Part shown: one piece after another, positions 11,431 through 23,700 of the stretch | How positions within the stretch are numbered: the first letter of the stretch is position 1 | How the letters are laid out: each line of letters opens with the position of its first letter | DNA from: Pohlia nutans | Lineage: Eukaryota; Streptophyta; Bryopsida; Bryales; Mniaceae | Direction: 5' to 3' | Assembly (NCBI GenBank): GCA_022496805.1 | Contig: CM040100.1 | Coordinates: 25,697,009-25,761,008 of the forward strand | DNA: 64,000 nt | Notes under the pieces: generated by a model | Told to the model about the DNA's origin: nothing | Databases searched by the model: none | What the model saw: the letters and a program-made list of their open reading frames with translations, nothing else | Position numbers and translations under genes: made by a program

Positions 11431-11860
11431 CTTGTTGTTCATGTCGTGGTGCTCCTGGTGTTCATGCTCGTGATGCTGGTCTTAGTGTTCATCTCGTGAC
11501 GCGTGATGCTAGTGTTGGTTTTCATGCTCGTTAGAGGCTGGTGTTGGTGTTCATGCTTCTCAAGGCTGGTCTTGGTGATCGTGCTCGTCAGGTGCTGGTC
11601 TTGGTGTTCATGCTCATCGTGGTACTCTTCGTGTTCGTGCTAGTGATGCTGTTGTTTGTGTTCGTGCTCGTGATGCTGGACTTGGTGATCATGCTCGTCG
11701 GGTGCTGCTCTTGGTGTTCATGCTTGTCGTGGTGCTCATGGATGAATGTGGATGAATGTCGTATGAAAAATCGTGGATGAATGTCCCACATATGGATGAA
11801 TGTGGATGAATGTCGTATGAAAGACCGTGGATGAATGTCCCAAATTCCATATCTCACTGC
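11431..11860. repeat. Satellite tail and 66 bp direct repeat
   Basis: The GCTGGTCTTGGTGTTCATG satellite continues to about 11735. Bases 11738-11860 are a separate direct duplication of a unit of about 66 bp (GTGGATGAATGT..CGTATGAAA..CGTGGATGAATGTCCCA), which abuts the end of the next gene. Confidence 0.65.
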
Positions 11861-11869
11861 TAAATTCTC

Positions 11870-14800
11870 CTAAATTCCACGGTTATACACGCCAGTTCTC
11901 CCAAAAAATATTAATAAAAAAATGAAAAAATCCACGGTTATAGGAACCCTAACTCTGAAAATGACTGCAAAAATGTTTAAAGTCTGCTCTTTAATTTCTG
12001 CTCTCTGCTCTCTGCTCTCCGCTCTCTGCTCACATACGACCTTTCCCCGGTCTTCTTCTGCCACCTCGTAGTCGACCCTTTCCTCCTCCATCAGGGGTAA
12101 CGACGGCAACTCCGACAGGTCCTCACGTGAGGACGCGCACACAAGTGCTTCAGGAGCCTCGGTAGCAGTCCCCAGCCCAACTTCCTCCGGTACATTATCG
12201 TCGAGCCGACGATAATCCTCTGCTTCCGCGGGCTCCGCAGCGACCTCCGGAACCTTGACTTCGAAGGCCCCGCCCTCGGGAGAGGGAATCCTTGGCAGTT
12301 GGGACACTGGAGTGGAGGCGACGCGATCCTCATGAACTAAGGTGACCGCATCGCCCTTATCGTCGAGTCGACGATCAGGGGTCTCGGCCGCCGAATGCTC
12401 CACGACCTGCACGACAGGAGCGCTACTGGAGGGCAGAGGTGGCTGTGGTGTTGCGACACTAGGGGATGCAAGTGGCCAACTCTGCGATGGAATCCCCGCA
12501 TGACTCAGGAGCATTTGCATCTGACTTTGGAGCAGGCCTAACTTCTGGTCCGATTGCTCCTGAATCTGGGCCGCTCTCTCATTGGCAGCCTTGCTACTCG
12601 CAAGTGCCTCGACCAGCAGCCTCTCTTTCTCCTCCCGCTCCTTCAACCTCTTTATCCTCCGCTTCTTGGCTTCCAAGTCAGCCTTCCACCAGTCCTTCTC
12701 AACCTTGACCTTCTGGCCTTTCGGTCCGACGACGATTTTCATCTCGACTTGAGGAAGATCCGCTTTGTCGTCGTCATCGGACGAGTGACAATGATCCATT
12801 GGATCATCATCACTCAATGCGATGATCTCCTTTGGATCCGTTTTAGGGTCCATAACTGCTTTGGTTATGGTCAGGTCGTCGTCTTCACCCGGTGGATCCA
12901 CTTGCTGTTCTGCCGGCTGCTCCATGACTTGCTGCTCTGCCGGCTGCTCAATGCCTTGCTGCTCTACCGGCTGCTCCATGACTTGCTGCTGTGCCGGCTG
13001 CTCAATGACTTGCTGATCTGCCGGGGTCTCCATGACTTGTTGCTCGATGTCCGCGTGGATATCAACATCGTCCTGCACTGGATGGGACTGGTCGAGCAGT
13101 TCATTCTCGAACTCTGAATCCGTATTTGTATCCTCATCAGCTTGCTGAGATGGATGCAGCCGTTGGTTTTCGAATTCAGTGTCCGTCTCAATATCCTCAG
13201 TAGGTCGCTGAGATGGCTCCACCCGTCGATTCTCCAACTCTGTGTCGACCTCTACAGCCTCATTTCCGCGCTGACGTTGGACTCTCCTTGGACGACTCTT
13301 GGATTCCACCCACGCCCGGATCCCGATAGTGTTGGTCCCAAACTGATCGATTCCCTCAACGCCAGGATCAGTGGACACATGTGCACCCACAGATTCTGTC
13401 TGTCGGTCTGCCAGGACAACTCTGTCCGCTGGAGATTCTAGTGTCATCGGAGGCGATGGAGGAGAGTCTGAGTGAACGATAACTGGACCGCGGCACACAG
13501 GACGCTTGTACAGGAGGGAATACGGCGAATCCGAAAACATGAAATCGTTTTGGTCCAAATCCTTCGCAAGTCTGACGAGTCTAAGATCTCCCTTCACGTC
13601 GTTCCGATCCACGAAGCCGTAGTAATAAGCTCCGAACATCTGCAGAGATAGAATGACAAGTTAGTCGAGAATTCAGGAACTCACATGACAAGTCATCAGT
13701 GATGTTGGTTGAGTGCAAAGATACGACTATTGCAGTGCAGTATAGTACAGCCGTATCACAGGACTGCTATCGTCGACCCGACGATAAGAGTGTATGAGGA
13801 CTGCACATAAACTGGGACAACATAGCTATCGTCGACCCGACGATACGGCTGAGCGGGGGACATATTGTGATCATTAAGACCACTGATATTGTCGACCCGA
13901 CGATAACAGTGCAAGGACTCAGTAATTACCTTCGCGGCCAGCAGGAACTTCGCTCCCGCGTATACCCCAAGGACATTCTCCTTGGGTGCAGCACACGCGT
14001 GCAAGATCTCTAAGTAGAACTCCATGCGGAGTTCAGCTGCATGAGTCCTCCATTTTGCCTCCGTGTTTTTGGAGGCATCCATATAATAGACACAAGTCGC
14101 CGGTGTGTCGTATTTTTTCTTCACACACTTCCGGGCAGCTGCGGTGAATTCATTCCTCTTCTTGAAGAGAAAGAGCAGTGTCTTGTCCGGAGCGGTGCCT
14201 CTGTTTGTGACATTGTTCAGCATCTCCGCTTTGCTAGGGACGTACGTCGAGAGCTGTGAGTCATACTCAGGGAGCTCGTCAGCTGTGAAGATCGTTGCTG
14301 CTTTGATGTCCTCCTTCCCAGACAGTAAAAAGAGCCAAACGTTCGGCACAGTCATCTTGGGCTCCAGATGCTCAAGTAGGAAGTCTAGGAAGGAATCGAT
14401 GGCGCTCCGGCTCTCGGTCACCAGCGATCTTGGGATGACTCGGGCATCCAGCACTGCCAGATTCACTGGACGAGGAGTGTAGGTGTAATGGGTGCTGGTG
14501 ACGAGAGCTTTAGCATCGAAGTCCAGTCCTCTCATTTTCACTCCTCCGGCAGGCTCTAGAAGTCGATACTTCAACTTCATAAACCTCATGAACATGTGAA
14601 GCACCTCCGGGAACTGCTTCTCCAGATCCTTCGCTCGCTTACTCCATGCGTCGTTGCGGAGCCGCTTCTTGAAGTAATCGGCACTCGGATGTGTGAGAAG
14701 GAAATCCCACGTCGCCGATGTGAACCGGTGCCTTGCCTTCCAGGCCTTCCACTCCGAATCAATGACGTCGCCGCCACTGTCGAGGAACTTCAGGGAGGGC

Positions 14801-16828
14801 TTGATGGCCATTATATCCTGAAGCACAACTTTCTTGCGCTTCCGCCGCTCAACCCAATCCGCGCTTGCATAGTAGTCGGGCACGAGAATTTTAGTTCTCG
14901 AGATGGAGACTTTCGGGTGTAGTGATAATCGTCCTGGAGTCTCTCCAAGGAGATGCTGGGCCAAGACTCCGAAATCCTTATTCGTAAACCACCCGAAGCG
15001 TTTAAAAAACTCCCGCTTCAGAGAAGAAGCTCTTGCTTTAAATCCCTTGCAGTCCTTGAACTGCCTCAGGGATATCGGGTCCATCAGTTCGCCCTCGGAA
15101 TGCATAATTAGAAATTTCTTCCAATGCGCCCACAGATCGTCCGGGAGGGTGATTATTTGGATTTCGTTCTTCAGGTCCGTCAAGGTCTTGATGGATGCTC
15201 CGTCTTTATCTGGATTTATGTTCTGGAATCTCTCCATCACAGCATCCGTAAAACTCTGCAAAGGTTTAAACATCCACAGTTAGCAATCTAGAGTATGAAG
15301 CGGAGAAACAGCTGAAGTATCGTCGACCCGACGATAATGGTATTGGGTAAGTGTTTACTTTATAGTAGAGCAAACTAAAGTTGGCCTTATTGTGCCTCAC
15401 CGACGCTTCAGTACTTGAATCCGTCGGTCGCTTGTACTCAATCCAGATGTTTCTACAGCTGATTATCTGGTTCCCCCATGTTGGTTGTGCGTGGTCCAGA
15501 TGGTTGGTGCAGTTGTAGAACTTGGAGATGTTCCTCAACTTAGTCGGATCCAAGGACCACACAATGAACGCACCCCAAGTGCGAAGTTCATCTCGACGAC
15601 TCTCTCCGCAGCCCCCCTTCTGAAGGTCCTTGGAAGCGAAGATGCTGTGCTGGCCGTTAATGATCATGAAGTTCCCATCCTTGATCTCTTCCCACTTCTC
15701 TGGCTTCTTCCGCAGCAGCTTGTTATTTGAATCGACAGGCGTCAGGCAAACCTTTTGCCTCTGCTTAACGTCGATCATCTGAATGAGTTCTTTCTTGACA
15801 TCTTCGAGAATGTCCTTCTGCAGAGTTCGAATGACGTATCGGTCATTCGCGAGGATGCACTGATCGATGTGGACTTGTTTGACTTCCATGTCCAGCAGAA
15901 AGCACTCCTGGTGCTCTTCCCACAATGTTTTCTGAAGCAGGGCAAACTTCTCGAACTCTGGAATGTTTTCTGCTGAAGCTTGAGGCCCGGTTGACACTGT
16001 TGTCAGAGCTGAACCAGAACTTCCAGCAGCAGCAATTGCACCGGGAAGGCTTTTCCTTCGCTTACGGCTTGACTCTGCTGCTTCTGTAGCAGGGGCATCT
16101 CTCTTCCTGCTCTCGGATCTTGCCTGACTCGGCTTTGGATTTCTGCTTCCGGATCCTCCAGCTGCGGACTTCCGTTGAGGCCGAGTATTTAGTGCTGCTC
16201 TTGTTGATTGACTGGCGCTTCTCCCAACAGCGGGTGCTTTCTCGACGTTTGCCAAAGCGTACCGATCTAGTGTCTGAAAGATTTTGTTCAGTCGATTGGC
16301 GTTAGACTTCGCGGAGCCATTCGTCTAGGGAACGTAACCCGATTTCTCAAATTCCGCATTCAGGCTTGCCATTTCAGACCCCTCGAGGAATGTTATGAGG
16401 TTCTCAAGATCGAACCTCCCATGGTATTTATTCGCGTCGATCACAATGGAGTGGCAGTGATCCTTCTCGATTCCATTGTCATCAACTTCGCGGAGCACGA
16501 TCACGACGTAGTCGTTCCTGTGACACTCGATGATTGCTACTTTTTCGTTCAGATTCCAGGGTAAGTAGACCGTCTTTCTTTGAACTCTGTATCGGAGGTA
16601 GACAAAATTCTTCCATCGACTCACACCGAAAGTCCAGGTGTGGATGTGATCCTTGAACTCCCAGAGTTCCCCGTAGGTGTCCTGCATTTCTTCGATGAAG
16701 GGCTGATCCTTCAGAGGATTCACGAACGGTTGAAGGTGATGCTTGGTGGCGGAGTAATCGTATGTGTCTGCGTTCGCCATTCTTGACAATCTATGACAAA
16801 GTTCAGGATCCATGTTAGAGATTGGCAT
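11870..16828 (-). CDS. ParB-like / amino-methyltransferase-like protein, member 2 (one in-frame stop)
   Basis: Three exons on the minus strand: 16828-15359, 15255-13930, 13639-11870, all joined in phase 0 with GT donors and CTGCAG/TTGCAG acceptors. Exon 1 has an N-terminal domain, a basic K/R/S-rich linker, then I-I-N-G-Q-H-S-I-F-A-S-K (about 15637-15673), which resembles the DGNHR/DGQHR motif of ParB-like folds. Exon 2 has N-L-A-V-L-D-A-R-V-I, at the place of methyltransferase motif IV (D-P-P-Y, here degenerate). Spliced to exon 3 it gives V-L-G-V-Y-A-G-A-K, then L-L-A-A-K-M-F-G-A-Y-Y-Y-G-F, the pattern of motif I (D-x-F-x-G-S-G). The C-terminus is a long acidic, Q/E-P repeat and coiled-coil tail. 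A TAG (16325-16327) interrupts exon 1 in frame, so it may be a pseudogene. I infer the family from motif order; catalytic residues are not conserved. Confidence 0.6.
12195..12375. repeat. Two 21 bp palindromes inside coding sequence
   Basis: The palindrome TTATCGTCG-NNN-CGACGATAA is present at 12195-12215 (loop AGC, perfect) and 12357-12377 (loop AGT, last two bases diverged). Both lie inside exon 3 of member 2 in the same frame and each contributes R-R-L-D-D to the protein. Flanking protein sequence around the two is not otherwise similar, so these look like independent insertions of the same short repeat. Confidence 0.8.
12903..13045. repeat. Minisatellite in the coding tail of member 2
   Basis: About six units of 24 bp (core GCTGCTCTGCCGGCTGCTC on the plus strand) encode the repeated peptide Q-V-M-E-Q-P-A-E. 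The units stay in frame, so they lengthen the disordered tail without breaking it. Confidence 0.75.
13640..13929 (-). repeat. Intron of member 2 with three palindromes
   Basis: The second intron (290 bp) carries three copies of the TATCGTCG-ACC-CGACGATA palindrome starting at about 13768, 13827 and 13887 (spacing 59 and 60 bp). The first intron (15256-15358) has one, at 15318. The spacing is close to the 58 bp period of the array at 24.3 kb. Confidence 0.8.
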
Positions 16829-16873
16829 GAATGGATTTCTGTTCCTTGATGCCTGTATTGTAATTTGTTTCGC

Positions 16874-17641
16874 TTATCGTCGACCCGACGATAATAGATT
16901 CTCTTGTGTGAAACACCCTTGCCACTGCACTACAGCGGTGTTGACATACTTATCGTCGACTCGACGATACGAATCTTGAGTACTATAAATTCCTTGAATC
17001 ACGTTTGACATTTGTGAGAACCTAGTTTTCGTTGTTCTGTGTATTTATTTGTAATGGATTATGTTTCATTTAATTCGATACTGTGGTTGTCGCTGTTTAG
17101 TTTACATGTTATCATCTTTATTTCTTGTATCGTCGTCTCGACGATAAGGCGTGTCTTTTCTTTTTATTTTAGGTTCTCATTGCCAGAGGGTATCGTCGAC
17201 CCGACGATAGCAGAGCGCGGCGTTTCTTTGTATATTTTGGACGCGTTGCGGCAGGGTATCGTCGACTCGACGATATAATGTGTGCATTTTTTGACGTTTT
17301 ATGTTTTTTGTGGGGAAATTATGCTCGAGTTGTGGGTCCGTATTTAATATTTTTGATTTTTTATACGTTTTTTTCAGTTTATTTACTAACTGTAGGTATC
17401 GTCGACTCGATGATAACTAGTTTTGCGTTGGGGTTGTTACTGGAATATGCTCCGCGGTCAGTGTCCAGCAGAGAAGCGGGTTCTGTGTTTGTTTTTATAT
17501 GTCTTCACATTTTATTTATGTTATTGTCGACCCGACGATAAGGAGCTCCTGTCACTTTATGTCTATTTATTATGAATCGTAGGATTTTTCGAGTAAACAT
17601 CAATTTGGAACTTCTACTGCTGTATCGTCGAGTCGACGATA
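16874..17641. repeat. Cluster of eight palindromes upstream of member 2
   Basis: Copies of the palindrome, with 8-9 bp arms and a 3 bp centre, start at about 16874, 16951, 17128, 17191, 17257, 17397, 17522 and 17623. Centres vary (ACC, ACT, TCT, AGT) and a few arm bases are changed (for example 17397 and 17522). The cluster starts 46 bp upstream of the ATG of member 2 and covers its presumed 5' flanking region. Spacing here is irregular (63-177 bp). Confidence 0.85.
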
Positions 17642-18000
17642 CATAGACCCCTAAACCCGGAAACATAAAAACGACCATCATATAAGAAAAAACTGCACTA
17701 TTTTTGCCCTGGTCTTCAATTAAATATCAGAAACCCTAATTTCTGAAACAAATTGATGTGAAATTGTTACCTTGTAGTCGAAACTTGGTTTTCTTTGGTT
17801 GCTCCTGAAGATTAGAGAATGCTGGAAATGAGTCCAATACAGAGCTGCCACCAATAGAATGCAATGTTATTGCTTAAACCCTAGAGTCCAAAACTACGAC
17901 AGCCAACCCTATTGTATATCAATTTAAGGAAGAACGCCTTGCTTTTCTGCCAGAATTTCAAGGCAGAATTTACTACAACCCTAATACCAGCTTTCTTAAA
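17642..18000. other. Intergenic, nothing recognised
   Basis: AT-rich sequence with scattered CCCTAAA-type words but no tandem telomere array, no open frame of note and no structural RNA that I can recognise. Confidence 0.4.
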
Positions 18001-18420
18001 CAAACAAGCAAGCAATTAAGCAAGAAAACAAGCAAACAAGCAAACAAGCAGCTGTAACAACCCTAGCAAGCAAGCAGCTGTAACAACGTTGGGGTTGAAA
18101 ACAAGCAAGCAACTAGCAAACAAGTAAGCAAGCTGTTACAGTTTTGTAACAATTCTAGCAATTCTGAAAGTAAGCACCCTTAACCCTAAACAATTGTTAC
18201 AAAATTCTAACAATTCTAACAATTCTTACAATAGCTGTAACAATTCTAACAATTCTGAAAATAAGGACCCTAAACCCTAAACAAGCAATGAAACAAGCAA
18301 GCAGAAGCAAGCAGAAACAAACAAGCAAGCAGAAGCAAACAAGCAGAACAAACAAGCAAACAAACAAACAGGCAAGCAGAACAATCAAACAAAACAAGCA
18401 ACCACAACAAGGGGGTTTAG
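18001..18420. repeat. CAAG/CAAACAAG simple-sequence tract
   Basis: Low-complexity runs of AAGCAAGC, AACAAGCA and AACAATTCT words dominate (about 18000-18150 and 18285-18410), with an (AACAATTCT)n-like stretch near 18200-18260. The open frames across it are artefacts of composition. Confidence 0.8.
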
Positions 18421-18489
18421 AATTACCTGACAAATATGTATTCGCTCCACCTTCAAACACCTTCAAGCACACATCTCAGTGACAGGGCA

Positions 18490-18970
18490 GCGTCCAGTTC
18501 AGCATGCGACGGGGAGAGCGCAACAACAACAAAGAGCAGTGAAGAAATTTAAAACCCTAAAATCGCGGGGACAATGAGCGCACTAATACAAGAGGAGTCG
18601 AGGGAGAAACAAAAAAACACGAGGATGGGAGAGAATGCGACGGGGGAAGGTGAGAGCGCAACAAGTTGAGCATGCGACAGGGGAAGGGGAGCGCAACAAC
18701 AACAACAGTGATAAAAAAAAACCCTAAAATCGCGGGTATGTTTGAGGGAGCCTGGGGAGGGAGATGACCTCCCGAACCTAGGCCGAACCTACAGGCTCGG
18801 CTCGGCTCGGCTCACCCACACCTGCAGCAGCAAGGCTCGGATCCCCGTACCTGCTCGGCTCGGCTTCCCCGAACCTAAAGCAGCTAGGCTCGACTCCCCC
18901 GAACCTAAAGCAACTAGGCTCGGCTCCTCCTACCTGCTCGGCTCGGCTAAGGCCAAAGTTTTTGACGTAA
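18490..18970. repeat. Duplicated 65 bp block and GGCTCGGCT-rich tract
   Basis: Bases 18500-18565 and 18671-18737 are diverged copies of one block (GCGAC-GGGGA..GCGCAACAACAACA..ACCCTAAAATCGCGGG). Bases 18775-18960 are a run of GGCTCGGCT and CCCCGAACCTAAAGCA units repeated three to four times. Neither has coding support. Confidence 0.65.
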
Positions 18971-21900
18971 CTAGCCTAGCAAGCAAGAAATTAGAAAGAC
19001 GCTTTTGCAAAAAAATTAATCATTTCACACACTTTTAAAAAACAAGCAACTACGCTTCGAGGAACTCTGACCGAAATAGAATAGGTGAAGAACGAAAATG
19101 GTGAAGGACGAGAATGCATTTTCATAGGAATCATTGACGGAATATATTTGCTACAGTGGTATTTAGCCCAATGAGTGTCCCTGCAATGCCTCTTCCCTAC
19201 GGTCAAAGCCAATAAATATGATAGGACATAACCTCGTGGAAGTCCGTATAGTCAATGTATTGTTGCCTTGAAAATATGTATTATTAGAAGATGTGCACAT
19301 CTCAACTATATTTGAGTACATATTTTTTCTAAAATTACAGATCCTGAAGTATGTCAAGTCGTTGACCAAGTTAGAATTGCATTGACTGTAGTTCAGAAGT
19401 AGCGTTGCAAAATTGATGTCATAGATTTAAGGGTCTGCTAGTTGATTACTATTTATGCAGTTTGGATATTCAAAATAAGATATTTTGATTTTACTCCCTA
19501 AAACAAAATTGATTGATGTCAAGTTAACCCCTACACGTTTTCACCCTTGGTTTCCAGTTTTGGCAGTTATTCAAAGATGCATTATAAATTGCAACTAATA
19601 GGGAATATATGAACTTGATGAAAAAATAAAAGTTGTGCATTATGCATTTTAGATTCTACCCATACGGTTAGATGTGCAATCGCAATCAACAATATTTGTG
19701 GATTCAATTTCAAACTTAAAATTTAACATGCTTGTGTAATATGATTACGAATAAGATACTGACAATCTAATAATGAAATTTTTTGGGATTGATTGAAATG
19801 TAATACTCTAATTGTAGTGATTTTATAAGGGTTTTGGTTGCTTAATTTTAGAAGTTCACCTTTTCAAGAGCAGTTTTAGACTAAAATCTTCAGAAAATGA
19901 CGATTTGAGAAAAAACATCACAAAGTACTTTTTAGAAGAATACTATAGAATTGGTATACAAAAAAAAATTCTAGATTTTGCATTTTAGATTAAATCCGTA
20001 CGATTCGATTCACCAATACTATCACGAATGTTTTTTTAGAGAATTTGAAAGTTAAAATTACATATCATTCTAAATTCGATTACAAACAAAATTATAAAAA
20101 AAATTTAGTAAAAATTGTTGAAATGAATTTCAAATGATATACTCTTAAACATGGTGACTGTCTTATTGAAAAGAAAACTTGGTGTCCCTTAAATCTATGA
20201 CCTCATTTTTGCAATGCCACTTTTGAGCCTCAGTCAATTCAATTTTGGCTTATTCTAGAACTTAACATACTTCTATATTTGAAATTCTAGAAAAATATGT
20301 ACTCATGTATAACTAAATCCCACCATTAGATAGGATAACAACTTAAAGAATTATGTCCAAAACAATGGTTGACTTTCATACAAGCATTGACGAGAATATG
20401 AGAACAATTTGAATCTGTTAGTTGTCCACTCCCCTCCGACCTCCCCAATTTCTAGATGACTGTGCTCTTTTGCCCCGGCCCTGACGTCCGGTACAATGCC
20501 AAACCTAGACAAAGCCCAAACTGAGCCGCTAATGTGAATATGATGTAACGTACTAAAGAATTTGTACAACATTCATTGATATATCAACTTGAAAATATCC
20601 CTTTTAGTTGCATTTTATAATGCATCTTTGAAACACTGCCAAATATGAAAAGGGTGAGAACTTTTAGGGGTTAAGTGAAGTTAACTTTCAGTGTTATTTA
20701 GCTCAAAAAGTGAGAACTTAAACAGGATATTACAAAATATGTACAATAAAATAATAACAGAAATCATTTTTATAACATTAATTAATCTAACATATACGTT
20801 CAGTGTTTTGATATGTTTTAAACATAGACGTTCATTCAGAACACCAAAACGTCAAAGGGTCCAAAATTTCTAAAATTACAGAATGATGTTGAAGTATGTG
20901 TAGTCGTAAACCCAGTTAGAATTGCATTGACTATAGATCAAAAGTACCGTTGCGAAATTTAGGTCATAGATTTAAAAAACGCAAAAGTTTAAGAAAATCA
21001 CCATGATTGTCTAAGAAGATCTCTTTGTAAATTGATTCCAACAAATTTTCCTCAAATTAAACATATTATTCATAATAATATATAATTGTTAGGAACTAAT
21101 GGAGAAGGAGTATTTAATTTTACGTTTTAAAGATTATAATTAAATATTGGTAGTAGTATAATTGGTTACTTGAACCGTATTGATGGAATCTAAAATCCCA
21201 TTGTTGAACTTTCATCCAACTAAAGCGTCAATTCCAAAATATTGTTCTACGTTTCACATTATGATGATGCTTCTAAACAAGCTAATGTTAGGGACACCTT
21301 CGTGCTTTTCAATTTCAATTACAATTGTTTTTAGGGTGAATTAAGCATTTGGTATATATTAAAATTCATTTCACGCAAAGAATGCTCGAAACAAATGTAT
21401 AACTTGACCTAATTGATGCAATCCACATTCTAGAAATATTTACAACTTCCTCAATTATTTGTATCATGAAGAATGGTGGCTAAATATATAAGATTCACAA
21501 TTTGAGAACCACAATGAAAGTGCTGCAACTGTTGTATATTAATATTCATTTAACGTTAAAAAAACTTAAAACACTTGCATGACTTGCATGCAAAAATGGA
21601 TTTGACATCAAAAATGTATTTACAAGTTCTTCACTTATTTATTTCATGCTTTCGGATGCAAATTCTATGACAATTATGCGTTGAGTTCGTTAAAGTAGCA
21701 ATTTACCGCTAAACTTTCAATAATTGATAAAAATATTTTTACGTTAAAATACCCAACCCACTTGCATGCAATATGGATTTGACATCAAAAATGTATTTAC
21801 AAGTTGTTCACTTATTTTTATCATGCTTTTGGATGCAAATTCTATGACATTTATGAGTTCAGTTCTTTTAAGTACATCAACAGACCGGTGAATTCAGTTA

Positions 21901-23700
21901 GTTATGATGTTTTTACGTAAAAATATCCAAACCACTTGACTTGCAGGCACAATTGCATGTATTTAGTCTTTTTCAAAATATTTACAACTTTTGCATTAAT
22001 TTTAATAAGCATTTTTCACTGATTTCCTGCGAATTGAATGATTGACAAATGAATCATCATTCTATAATTCACCGTCTTGATTGTATTGCATGTGTTACTA
22101 GCCTAAAATATTAGAAGTTGTCAATATCTAATTGTAAATTACATTAATGTTACACATTCTTTATTAACAAACATGCATGGATTGATACACTTGATTGCAA
22201 AATAATGAATCATGAAACCTGGTGCAACATATCATCCATTCATAGAAATCAATAGATTGAGATTTGGCCTCAAATCCTTTTCTAGCAAACGATTCAATGC
22301 CTATCGTATTTTATTATAGACAGTAAGATAACCAAATTTAAGACGAAATTCTTTTATGTTATTTTAATAATTATCAACCAAATAAATATATTTTAAATAG
22401 TGATGACACTTGAGTCTGTGGTCACCATTTGGCAAAAATAGAAAAAAATATCTATCAGAAATTACCAATTCAACACATTAAAAACATTTTAAGACATATT
22501 AAAACAAATTTTCAAAATAACATTTCTAAATAAATTGTATAGTTTATCCTAACAACAGTTTGTATAGTTTATCCTAACAACATTATATATTTCTAAATAA
22601 ATTGTATAGTTTATCCTAACAACAGTTTCTATTGAAATTCCGAATACCAGTAGTAGTATTTTTCGATATGAATGTAAATATAGTCTACAGAAATAAGTGC
22701 CGGTTAATCCCTTGATAAGATTGGATCATTGGATTCATTGGAAGATATGCTTTTTTTACTGTATAATGCACACTCAAAAATGAGATTTATGAGGATGTCT
22801 GCTCTCAAATTTAAATAAAGTTTTGTTAAAACCTAAGAACGCCATAACAACCAATTCTTCGTCGCTGTCCAAATCTAACGAGCTACCAAGAATTCTTTTT
22901 CAAATTTTTTTTTGTAAGTGAAATTATTTTAAAATATTAAAACACATCTACTTTCCAACCGAATTTGAATTATGTCAATCATTAAAACTTAAGCTCTACC
23001 CGGGAGAGTTTTTGAAAATGTTACTTTTGCATAGTGAATATGAAGATTCGCTCATTTTGAAAGTGTTACACAAATTGGAAGTTGTGGAGCAAATGGGGTT
23101 TTTTTGGGGAGAATGGGCAGTGCGGGCAGGGCTCAAAATAAACTTCAAATGTTTTTATTTATCAACTTTAACCGTAGGATCTTGTTATAGATTACCATAA
23201 GAGTGCATGGTAAAATTTTCATAGAATTTGACCATAAAGTCGTATAGATTGCAAGATTATAGCGTTTGAACTTTGAAGTGAAAAGATGAAATTGCAGTCT
23301 TTTTGGATATTTTTTGACCGTCTTAGAAGACATGGGATTTTATTTTTCATTGGTCAAAAAAATTCTTAAATTTTATTTAAATGTTTGATTTGGTATTTTC
23401 TATCAAGAGGAAAGAAAATATTCACAAGAAAATGAATAGAAAGAGGTGAAAATGATGCTCAAAAACAGAAAAACTGTGGTCCTTTAGGGGTTAAACCCTA
23501 TTCTGACCCCTAAAACCTATCTTGAAGCCCTCTGCCCTAGATTCCAACGAATAGACGCCGAGAAGGACAACGAATTTGTAAAATTTAGGCTTTTAATAGT
23601 AAAGATAATAAACGGAATCCCATGCAGAAGTCAACCACAAGCATAATTACCGCGACAAAAAGCTGAAAATAATACCGTTGTCCAACTTAACTAAATCCGG
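18971..23700. repeat. AT-rich intergenic tract with inverted and tandem duplications
   Basis: No convincing gene in 4.7 kb. Visible structure: a unit at about 19372-19435 recurs in direct orientation at about 20910-20970 and inverted at about 20183-20245. A second unit at about 19525-19610 recurs inverted at about 20585-20680. A degenerate repeat of about 190 bp is visible at 21544-21700 and 21737-21870, with weaker copies on either side. A 21-27 bp unit (TTGTATAGTTTATCCTAACAA) is repeated three times at 22540-22625. The inverted order suggests rearranged or nested old elements. Confidence 0.55.

Noticed and set aside
3760..11800. Long open frames with D-A-G-L-G-V-H-A or H-E-H-Q-D-Q-H type repeats
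   Set aside because: These are translations of satellite units on both strands. They change frame frequently and have no conserved start or splice structure.
17700..18750. Telomere-like repeats (CCCTAAA)
   Set aside because: Only scattered single copies occur; there is no tandem run.
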